The notes below the pieces were generated by a model, which did not search any database, was not told the DNA's origin, and saw nothing but the letters and a program-made list of their open reading frames with translations. A stretch of 64,000 nt of DNA from Picocystis sp. L7 (Eukaryota > Chlorophyta > Picocystophyceae > Picocystales > Picocystaceae): positions 620,001 through 684,000 of the forward strand of contig QXJR01000004.1 of NCBI GenBank assembly GCA_020975725.1, read 5' to 3'. The first letter of the stretch is position 1, and each line of letters opens with the position of its first letter. Of the stretch, positions 29,210 to 37,194 are shown one piece after another. A program made the position numbers and the translations under genes.

Positions 29210-29804
29210 ATGGCCGATGCAGAGGTGATACGGATGGTCAAGATCAAGACAGGGACTGTGAAAAGGCTTCACAAGGTGAGAAGGAGGGTCAAGTGGACGT
29301 CCTCCACGGCGCAGTGATCTGCCGACGGGTCTGACCAGGGAAGCGTTGAACGCTCGGAAAAACGTGCAGGACCTCAACCTCTACAAGAAAGAGTTCGAGG
29401 ATCAACAGAAGAAAGTAGATAGGATGAAAGAAGAAGGGTGCGACGAGCATGACATCAAGCAGCAGGTGCGTGAGGTGGAATCCTTGATACGAAAAAATGG
29501 CGGTAACTGGGGGGAAACGCTGACCGCGCAGGTTTTTTCCCCACGATAGGTGCAAGTGTTGAACGAAACCGTCACCATGATTCCTGACTGCAGGCAGCGA
29601 CTTGAGGCCGCGCTGATCGATTTGAAGTCGTACTTGGTACGTTCCGTGGGCTGAAAAATAATTACAAACTTGATACAATTTGCCTTTGCTGACTCGGTTC
29701 GTTGGCTCCCAATCCAGGAAGCGGAAGCTGATTCCGAGCATGGAGAAGAGGTGGAATCGGCAAAGAAAGTTGCTGCAGATGCAGAGCTAGTTTTTGAGGA
29801 GTAG
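29210..29804 (+). CDS. TBCA: Tubulin-folding cofactor A (TBCA)
   Basis: Captures beta-tubulin released from the chaperonin during tubulin folding. This 111-residue protein is split by three introns: join(29210..29275, 29370..29465, 29550..29636, 29718..29804). Donors are GTGAGA, GTGCGT and GTACGT; CTGAC lies at 29331, 29520 and 29689, each 24-34 nt before the acceptor. The spliced product reads VKIKTGTVKRLHK, DLNLYKKEFEDQQKKVDRM, DEHDIKQQVQVLNET and MIPDCRQRLEAALIDLKSYL, aligning end to end with plant KIESEL and human TBCA (108 residues). All introns are phase 0. It is the most intron-dense gene in the window. Divergent from SART3 across 257 bp. Confidence 0.92.
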
Positions 29805-29956
29805 AAGGATCCTCACCCGTGTTCCTAACCTGTGCCAATAAATGATTCTGTTTGAAATGTGATCTCGTCCAAAGTTCGTCCATTCAACTGCATAGTGTCA
29901 TTTCTCTGTACATTTGAACCGCTCAATGTCTCCGTCTGCCAGAGCAATCGCTTGCG

Positions 29957-30520
29957 TCATTTCCTGAACAAGCTTCTGCTTTCTACTGCTCCAGGACTGG
30001 GAGGGTCGCTTCGTGTGGAGTAGCTTGGTCCTTGGGTGGCCTGTGAATCGAGGGACTGCCTCCTCCTTAGGGCCGTTTCCAGCGCCTTTTTCCTTAAATT
30101 GACGGGCCACTGCAGATCTGTCGGTGACTTGGGCGTGTTTTTGAAGCTATCTCTTCCTGCCACGCTCCTGGTGATCGGTCTTCTAGGGAAGTTGCTTGGC
30201 GTCCACGTTCCGGGCATTTCGATCGGGTATCGATCGGACTTGGCTTCGGCTTTACCATCGCTCCGCCTTTCCGTTTTCTCTTCCAGTTGCACGCGCATAC
30301 CATTCATTTCTTCGGCCAGGATTTCGGTGAGGATTCTCTTCCGGGTTCCTGTCCCGTCGGTTTCGTCCACCTGCAGGTCCGCAGCGAGCACGCTCCTCCT
30401 CCTTTTGGCGGCACTGGGTCGGTTGGGGGTCGACTTGTTCCCTTTTCCCCACGTCCTGGGATCCACGTTCTCTTCGTCGACCATCCTTGTGCGGTTGCCT
30501 CGCGCCATGGTCTCCTCCAT
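29957..30520 (-). CDS. Basic, probably disordered nuclear protein, unknown
   Basis: A 187-residue protein that I do not recognise. It begins near RMVDEENVDPRTWGK, has a bipartite-like basic stretch (NRPSAAKRRRS), a short amphipathic helix (RILTEILAEEMNGMRVQLEE) and then a Pro/Ser/Arg-rich region with possible SP/TP phosphorylation sites (FKNTPKSPTD, SDPPSPGAV). The ENVDP sequence resembles an APC/C-type degron surroundings, which would suit a cell-cycle protein, but this is only suggestive. Downstream, an overlapping frame (29898-30110) has a helical end but no splice site links them. Start ATG at 30520. Confidence 0.55.
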   Translation of the reverse strand: MEETMARGNRTRMVDEENVDPRTWGKGNKSTPNRPSAAKRRRSVLAADLQVDETDGTGTRKRILTEILAEEMNGMRVQLEEKTERRSDGKAEAKSDRYPIEMPGTWTPSNFPRRPITRSVAGRDSFKNTPKSPTDLQWPVNLRKKALETALRRRQSLDSQATQGPSYSTRSDPPSPGAVESRSLFRK

Positions 30521-31462
30521 CGACGTTCTCCACTGGACGCGACCTCGTCTTCACCCCTTCGTTCGAACGGTCACCTGTCCGCCCCTGGAGCAAAGGCCTC
30601 CCGGAGGTTGAACCCAGAGGCTCAATCCGAAGGGGGATGTACCCCTTGGTACCTCCTTGGGGTCGTGCCTCTCAAAGGCTCAAATGCCACCTCGGGGTCC
30701 CATCCACGCGTGCTTGGCCTCGTGCGACATGACTTTCGATGCCCTTCCGTATGGTAGGAGACTCGCGTGCAGGAGCTGCCTCCCTCGTGTCGGAATCGTG
30801 CGCTGTCGCTGCCGTGACATATGAAAACCTGCCTTGACGTGCCTGTTTGGAGCCTGAAGTGGGAATGGGAAGGACGATACCTTTTGCGTGGGTGATTTTT
30901 CGTTCGTCTAGGTGAACGCCCCTGACACATTTCCAAGTAAATCGTTCGCCTCATTCCCATGCGTGTTTCCGGAGGTGCGCTGAGAAACTTGCCTTTCTAA
31001 ACGGGCCCGTTGGACCGTGGTCGATTTGCACGCGTGTATCGGTCTCTATCATCGCGCAGAGGCCGTTTCAGACCACGTGAACCGTACCATTCGAAAGACC
31101 ACGGTCGCAGCTATCGGTCGAGATCGAGTTCAAGGCAATCTGTTTGTTTCTAATCATGATATGAAGTTTCAAAGTCCACCTCGCCGGCCAGTAGTACCTG
31201 GGATCCCACCGGACCCATGGACCTGCCCGAGCGGGAGGGCTTCCCGACGTGCAGAGAAGATCGTTCCAGAACAACGGTCATCGGTAGGGAACGTGTGCGG
31301 TGGAACGCTGAAGATCTTCGATCGAATGAGCCGAGCCTGGATCGCCCGTCCTTGGACAGCACGGATGGAGAGGTCCCCCACGTGCCAGCCAGCCCTCAGC
31401 CAGTGTGGCTTTGGGGGAGGGGGATAGGGGGGAACGAAGGTGGCCAAGAAATCCAGACGAAG
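30521..31462. other. Intergenic 5' region, G-tract near the downstream start
   Basis: No gene is supported. GGGGGAGGGGGATAGGGGGG at 31413-31432 lies about 30 bp before the aminopeptidase ATG and could form a G-quadruplex in the promoter or 5' leader. Confidence 0.45.
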
Positions 31463-33427
31463 ATGGCGGGAACGGTGGGGGATTCGTGCTGGTCGTCGAT
31501 GATGTATGCAGTGAACGACGCCATAGCCGTGGCGATGCCCATAGGAGGATCGTATGCGCGCGTGGAAGAGGCCGTGGTGGTGCACGCCACGATCGATGTG
31601 GACGCAAGCCCGGACAGTACGCACATCATCGGATTCGTCGAGTACGACGTTGCCGTCCAAGCCGACGGTGTCCAAGCGGTGCTCTTGGACATGCGTGGTA
31701 TTGAAATCCATGCTGCTGGACCGAAAGACGAGGCCACAGGAGATTGGATGACAGATGCGTTCGCGGAAGGCGAATCTGAAGGTGCGATCGGAGCACCACT
31801 CGCCATCGGGCTGGGGGAAACGGCAAAGAAAAAAGGAGACGTCGTCTCCCTGCGAGTGGATTTCGAAACAGAGCACGGTGAAGACAAGTACGGGCGTGCA
31901 CTGCAATCGCTCACAAAGGAACAAACATCAGGCAAGGAACACTGCTTGTCATTCACACAGTGTCAAGCCATCCATGCTCGCAGCCTGTTCCCTTGCCAAG
32001 ACACGCCGGCTGTCAAATTCACATACGAAGCCGTCCTAGAAGTGCCTCCGTCCATGAGGGTTTTGATGGCCGCTTGCGAAGTGCCATGCACTGAAGATGA
32101 AATACAATTCAGGAAAGACGGTGGGAATCCTAGGTACGATTTTGTGCAAAAGGTTCCCGTCCCAGCGTATCTATTCGCTTTTGCAGTGGGCAATTTTGAA
32201 TCTCGTGAGATCGGTCCTCGCACACGAGTTTGGGCAGAGCCAAACATGGTAGATGCTGCCGCACTAGAATTTGCTGACACCAACAAGTTCTTGGAGGCGG
32301 CAGAGTCTTTGGCTGGACCATACCGTTGGGGTAGGTATGACCTGTTGTTGCTTCCTCCTTCTTTTCCTTACGGTGGAATGGAAAACCCCTGTCTTACATT
32401 CGTAACCCCTACATTAATTGCAGGAGATGGCAGTCTGGCGCATGTGATTGCACACGAAATTGCCCATAGCTGGACGGGAAACCTCGTCACCAACAAGGGA
32501 TGGGAACATTTCTGGCTCAATGAAGGTTGGACTGTTTTCCTGGAGCGCAAGATTCTTGGTCGTGTATATGGTGAAGAGATCCTCCAGCTTCATGCGATTG
32601 CGGGTCATGAGGAACTCTGTGAAGAGGTGAGGAGGATTGGGCCAACACATAAGTTTACTGCGTTGATACCAAAGCTGAAAGGGTTTGACGATCCAGATGA
32701 TGCGTTTTCCAAGATTCCGTATGAGAAGGGGTTCCACTTCTTGTACTTTTTGCAAGAGCTTGTTGGTGGGCCTGCTCAGTTTGAACCGTTTATGAGGGAC
32801 TACATCCAACATTTTGCTTTATCTACAGTGGACTCTTACCAGTTCAAAGCTTACTTTGTACAATACTTCAAGTCTAATCCCAAAATTAGCAGTGTGGAAT
32901 GGGAGAAGTGGTTCCATTCCCCTGGTATGCCAGTGCATGAGAACCACTATGATCACAGTTTAGCCGAAGCTGCACGTGCTCTTGCAACTGATTGGCACAG
33001 CGTGGATCCCTTAGGGATAGGGAACGACGAGTTCCATCCATCGTTCTCCGATATTGAAGGCTGGAGTGTGCATCAGTTGATAGTCTTTTTGGATCGATTG
33101 ATAGCTCTTCGTGCCCTGAAACCCCTACACAGTTCAATGGTCGAGAAATTGGGCGAAGCGTATAAGTTTTTCGAGTCAGGCAACAGTGAAATCAAGGGTC
33201 GATTCCTGAGGCTAGGCGTGCTTGCAGGCAATGCACGATGCTACGATGGGGCGGTCAGCATGTTGAATGAGCAAGGTCGGATGAAGTTTTTGCGACCGTT
33301 GTACCGTGCACTTAACCAGGGTGATTCTCAGGCTCGGCAACTAGCAAAATCCACCTTTCAAGAGAACAAATCTCGCTATCATCCCATTGCGGCAAAGATG
33401 GTTGGAGCTGATTTGGGTCTTGAATGA
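31463..33427 (+). CDS. M1 zinc aminopeptidase, leukotriene-A4-hydrolase type
   Basis: A cytosolic metallopeptidase that trims N-terminal residues; the LTA4H subfamily. The 654-residue product has the GxMEN exopeptidase motif in PYGGMENPCLTFVTPTL, the zinc motif HEIAHSWTGN with the third ligand Glu 18 residues further on (WLNEGWTVF) and the subfamily's C-terminal helical-repeat domain (PLHSSMVEKLGEAYKF, SRYHPIAAKMV). The start was set at the ATG 31463; an upstream in-frame ATG at 31217 adds 82 unconserved residues. The epoxide-hydrolase activity of vertebrate enzymes should not be assumed. Single exon. Confidence 0.92.
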   Translation: MAGTVGDSCWSSMMYAVNDAIAVAMPIGGSYARVEEAVVVHATIDVDASPDSTHIIGFVEYDVAVQADGVQAVLLDMRGIEIHAAGPKDEATGDWMTDAFAEGESEGAIGAPLAIGLGETAKKKGDVVSLRVDFETEHGEDKYGRALQSLTKEQTSGKEHCLSFTQCQAIHARSLFPCQDTPAVKFTYEAVLEVPPSMRVLMAACEVPCTEDEIQFRKDGGNPRYDFVQKVPVPAYLFAFAVGNFESREIGPRTRVWAEPNMVDAAALEFADTNKFLEAAESLAGPYRWGRYDLLLLPPSFPYGGMENPCLTFVTPTLIAGDGSLAHVIAHEIAHSWTGNLVTNKGWEHFWLNEGWTVFLERKILGRVYGEEILQLHAIAGHEELCEEVRRIGPTHKFTALIPKLKGFDDPDDAFSKIPYEKGFHFLYFLQELVGGPAQFEPFMRDYIQHFALSTVDSYQFKAYFVQYFKSNPKISSVEWEKWFHSPGMPVHENHYDHSLAEAARALATDWHSVDPLGIGNDEFHPSFSDIEGWSVHQLIVFLDRLIALRALKPLHSSMVEKLGEAYKFFESGNSEIKGRFLRLGVLAGNARCYDGAVSMLNEQGRMKFLRPLYRALNQGDSQARQLAKSTFQENKSRYHPIAAKMVGADLGLE

Positions 33428-33925
33428 ATCCCTTTTCTGTTGTCCTCTACATGTCCGTAAAACGACACACTCTAGCATTTGCAACCTGTTGTGGCAGAGA
33501 CTGGCACTACGCATTAGGCTGCCTCCAAGTCTCCACCTCGTGGACAATCCAGGGACTAGTCCAGACGAAAACTACCCGCAACCTAACCAGGGCTATCAGA
33601 CGAATTGGGGCAGTGCAATAGCGTGGCCAAGCCCCAGCTTTTGGGATGACCAAGACCACATGAAAGCAGGGGTATCCTGGACGCTGACAGAATAAACCTA
33701 TTGATTTTTTAATCTTCAGATTGCCTACGCGTCATCCCAGCATACCTTGTATCCAGACGTCGGCCTGACGATACAGCTGATACTGCGCTTTTTAGGGGAC
33801 ACCTGGACAGATCGACCCTCATGTGGCCCCTACTCACACTAGCCTGAGATCTAGATATTGATCGGCTGGAGTACGGATCCAATATGGTGCGATGTTTTGG
33901 GGCTGGATTATGGGTCTTTCTAGAA
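33428..33925. other. Intergenic, nothing recognised
   Basis: The 3' flank of the aminopeptidase leading into the nuclease relic; it may include the relic's 3' end. No gene or RNA is recognised. Confidence 0.4.
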
Positions 33926-34790
33926 TCAAAGAAATACTGGCTGTGCGATGCCAACTGAGCAATGTGAAACATGCTCCGGCACGTTGACCTTTAGTGGGCG
34001 GGATGCATCAGTGTTAGTGCTTTGAGATACATTCAACATGGTGGAAACACAAGTGTCCCTATCCCACAGCCTCGAGCAAGTTTTGCACTCTAAGAGTCCA
34101 TGTTGTGAGATTCGGTCGCACGGAAGGGTTTCGGGGTCCTTAAATTCCACGAATGCCCTGCTGTCATGGCCATATGTGTTGCATCAACAGTTGGTGCGGA
34201 CTTCGTCCACTAGATATACTTCAATGCTTACCTCGCAAAAAAACACCTAACGACCTTTCCCATGATCGGCTCCTTGCATTGGTGGTGAGGACGCTGTTCA
34301 AAATCCCGATTATCGATGAGGCTCTGGTTCGAGCCACTCAAAAGCTTCTGGAACCTTACAAAGCGACGAGTATCCATGATTTGTCACCGCAAGCAGCTTC
34401 CTCCGTGCAGTTTGGGGAACAGATGTAGGGTGTGGATTGGCGCGTGCTCTCGGTGTAGCTCGTTCTTCTTCTGGATGTAGGCCTAGGATTGGAGAGGTTT
34501 CGTCTTTGCTGAATGGAACTCGCTCCATTCGGCACCCCATTCCACCACACTCTTGCCATCTGTCGTGCGTAGGCTGCTTCGTTTCAAGTACTTGTAGTCC
34601 TTTTTGGAGTTGGTCTCCTTGCCCCGTGCATCTTACCTGTGTGGATTGACATGAGCAGTTCCATTCTGTCGCCCTTCGTGTCACAGAACAAGATAAACGT
34701 ACTTGGATCGATTGCCACCACACGTTGGCTTCTTGGGTGCTGGTAGTCTTCCATCTCATCCACACCATCCTCCGATCCCCCTTCAACGAA
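33926..34790 (-). mobile_element. Decayed Fanzor/TnpB-like (OMEGA) nuclease relic
   Basis: Three minus-strand frames together carry most of a Fanzor-type nuclease in the expected order: RVVAIDPS (RuvC-I Asp region) near 34700, YIQKKNELHREHA near 34470, FQKLLSGSNQSLI near 34350, HHQCKEPIMGKVVRCFF near 34270, VYLVDEVRT near 34210 (RuvC-II neighbourhood), and HGLLECKTCSRLWDRDT near 34060 (zinc-ribbon CxxC plus RuvC-III Asp). It is broken, with several frame changes and stops, and lacks an obvious N-terminal part. Family knowledge: eukaryotic Fanzors are RNA-guided nucleases carried by IS607-like DNA transposons. It belongs to a different branch from the left-edge relic, judging by the CxxC and WDRD layout. 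Confidence 0.62.
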
Positions 34791-35027
34791 TACGTGTTCT
34801 AGGACGCGCTCTTCGACCCTTTTTCATCGCTTCCCGGCCATGCTGCAGCTCCTGCCCGATGTCTCGATCCCAGGGTCGGAGTGACTTGCGCTTGTTCGTC
34901 GCTTTCCACGTGGAAGCAATTCGTGTCCATCTCCGAGAAGAAACTCCCTGAGGGGTGTGTCTGCAGCCATGGGGTGTGAATCGACGAGAGGGTGTCTTTC
35001 GAGCGAGAGAGGTGTCGGCGCACAAGG

Positions 35028-37124
35028 ATGGAGGCGCGTGTCGGCGAATTGGAGCTTGAACTGCAGCGATGCAGCACCCGAGAGGTGATGCAGACGCACG
35101 TGGAACCCAAGGAAGACCTCGCCAAGGAACGTTCCAAGGCCAGGTTCGATCCACAGGCGCTTTCGGAGGTCCTTGCCGGAGGAAAGCAGGAGCTGGAACG
35201 TCGCCAGAGGATCGTGGCGCTGATCGAGCAGATGCCATGGGGACGGAAGCATGATCGATACGTCCTCTCGAGGGAAGAAGCGTACGTGCGAGCCCTGGAA
35301 GGTGCCCTGAGCATCTGGAAAATGATGCAGGAGAAGCAAGTGAGCGTAGACGACGCTCTGGTCTTCCGAGAGCTGCTGGATCTGCCTGGTGGATTGGAGC
35401 TTCACATCGGCATGTTCATGCCTACCATCGTCGGGCAAGGGACGGAAGAACAGGTGAAGAAGTGGATCAAACCGTCCATGTCGCTCTCCATCATTGGAAC
35501 CTACGCCCAGACGGAACTCGGACACGGCACATACGTCAGAGGACTGGAGACGACCGCCACATACGATCCAAGGAGACGAATGTTTCTGATCCACACACCG
35601 ACGACCAGTGCGACCAAGTGGTGGCCTGGAGGTCTCGGGAAAACCTCTACTCATTGCATTCTGATGGCAAGGCTCTTCGTCGAAGGGAAGGATCACGGAC
35701 CCCACGCCTTTGTTGTGCAACTGAGGAGCCTGGAAGACCATCGACCACTACCAGGAATCAGAATCGGTGACATTGGTGTCAAATTCGGCTATCCGGGCGT
35801 CGACAATGGCTTCCTCCAGTTCGATCATGTGTGGATACCGAGGGAAAACATGCTAATGAAGCATGCAAATGTATCTCCCGACGGTGTATACACGCCTCCG
35901 CCCAAGTCTAACTCCAAAGCATCTTATGGAACCATGGTGTATGTCAGGGCAACAATTGTTGCAGACTCCAGTAAGTTCTTGGCAAGAGCGCTAACCATCG
36001 CCGTGAGATACAGCGCTGTTCGCAGGCAAACGGCTGCTCTGCCAGGTAACATGGAGAGACAAATACTGGATTATCAAAACATACAGAGTAGCCTTTTCAG
36101 TTTATTGGCCTCCTGCTATGCAATGCATTTTACGGGGAAGAAAATGATGGACTTGTATAAGCTATCAGAGTCCCAAGGGAACAAGGGTGATCACTCCATG
36201 CTACCAGAGCTCCATGCAGTGTCGTCCGCTCTGAAGGCAGTGTGTACCTGGACCTGCAGCGATGGGATTGAAACATGTCGGAGGTGCTGCGGAGGGCATG
36301 GATACTCTCTTCTATCGGGGCTTCCGTCCCTATTTGCATCATATGTTCAAAATGTTACATGGGAAGGCGACAATAACGTGTTATGCCTGCAGACGGCAAG
36401 ATATCTGCTGAAAGCATACAGGCACATCACGCGCGCGGGGGGAAAGGCTTCAGGAAGTGCAGCTTACTTCACGGACTTGCTTTCAAATCCACGTGTCTTA
36501 CGAACGAAACCGCGTGCGTCTGACTGGACCTGGTATGACCTTGAGGGTGTGCTGCAGCAACGGTGTTTGCATTTGTGTAGAGTAGCTGATGCTGAGCTTT
36601 GCAGGCTTGGCCTCCCAGATGGCTACTCGGGCCCATGTTGGGATGGATACACAGTGACCCTCATACAGATGGCTAGAACACATGGGATCACAATCCTCTA
36701 TTCAAATTTCATTGCGGCCATTAAAGATCTTGAGGAGAGGAGGGCCGTGACACAGGCAACCCTGGTCACACTGTGGAAACTCTCGCGGATTTTTGCACTG
36801 GGATGCATTACATCTGAGAGTGGCGAGTTCATTGAATCGGAGTGCATTACGTCCGCTCAAGCATCTTCAGCGCGGAGGGAACTTTTTGAGACTCTTCAAT
36901 TTATCCGTGACGATGCTGTGGTATTGGTTGATGCCTTCGCCATTCCCGACTACTTACTTAACTCAGCATTGGGAAGATCTGATGGTGATGTTTACAAGGG
37001 GTTGCTGGATATGGCCCAAGTGTCTCGGCTCAATCAGACAGAGGTAGGCCCTGCTTATGATACACTGCTGGCAAAGGTTCTCAACAAGGAAAGCATGCAC
37101 TCTCGAACCCTTTCTAAATTGTAA
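35028..37124 (+). CDS. ACX: Peroxisomal acyl-CoA oxidase
   Basis: Catalyses the first, FAD-dependent and H2O2-producing step of peroxisomal fatty-acid beta-oxidation. The 698-residue protein has the N-terminal helical domain, TYAQTELGHGTYVRGLETTA (FAD/substrate contact), KWWPGGLGKTSTHC, the CCGGHGY loop and the WEGDNNVLCLQTARYL motif bearing the catalytic Glu. It ends in SKL, a perfect type-1 peroxisome targeting signal. The ATG at 35028 is the first real start. The stop codon forms part of a TGTAA poly(A) motif at 37120-37124. Single exon; converges on MutS2 with a 70-bp gap. Confidence 0.93.
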   Translation: MEARVGELELELQRCSTREVMQTHVEPKEDLAKERSKARFDPQALSEVLAGGKQELERRQRIVALIEQMPWGRKHDRYVLSREEAYVRALEGALSIWKMMQEKQVSVDDALVFRELLDLPGGLELHIGMFMPTIVGQGTEEQVKKWIKPSMSLSIIGTYAQTELGHGTYVRGLETTATYDPRRRMFLIHTPTTSATKWWPGGLGKTSTHCILMARLFVEGKDHGPHAFVVQLRSLEDHRPLPGIRIGDIGVKFGYPGVDNGFLQFDHVWIPRENMLMKHANVSPDGVYTPPPKSNSKASYGTMVYVRATIVADSSKFLARALTIAVRYSAVRRQTAALPGNMERQILDYQNIQSSLFSLLASCYAMHFTGKKMMDLYKLSESQGNKGDHSMLPELHAVSSALKAVCTWTCSDGIETCRRCCGGHGYSLLSGLPSLFASYVQNVTWEGDNNVLCLQTARYLLKAYRHITRAGGKASGSAAYFTDLLSNPRVLRTKPRASDWTWYDLEGVLQQRCLHLCRVADAELCRLGLPDGYSGPCWDGYTVTLIQMARTHGITILYSNFIAAIKDLEERRAVTQATLVTLWKLSRIFALGCITSESGEFIESECITSAQASSARRELFETLQFIRDDAVVLVDAFAIPDYLLNSALGRSDGDVYKGLLDMAQVSRLNQTEVGPAYDTLLAKVLNKESMHSRTLSKL

Positions 37125-37194
37125 ATGCAATGCAAGTTGTGCAATGACACACTTGCTTGGGGATGAGGAAATTCTGATGTCTGAGAAGGTCCAT

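Noticed and set aside
31217-31462. Upstream ATG of the M1 aminopeptidase adding 82 residues
   Set aside because: The extension is low-complexity, includes a G-tract and resembles no family member's N-terminus or a targeting peptide.
34153-34428. Plus-strand open frame with a helical-looking end (PIIDEALVRATQKLLEPYK)
   Set aside because: It is antisense to the Fanzor-like relic, whose motifs lie on the minus strand in the right order.
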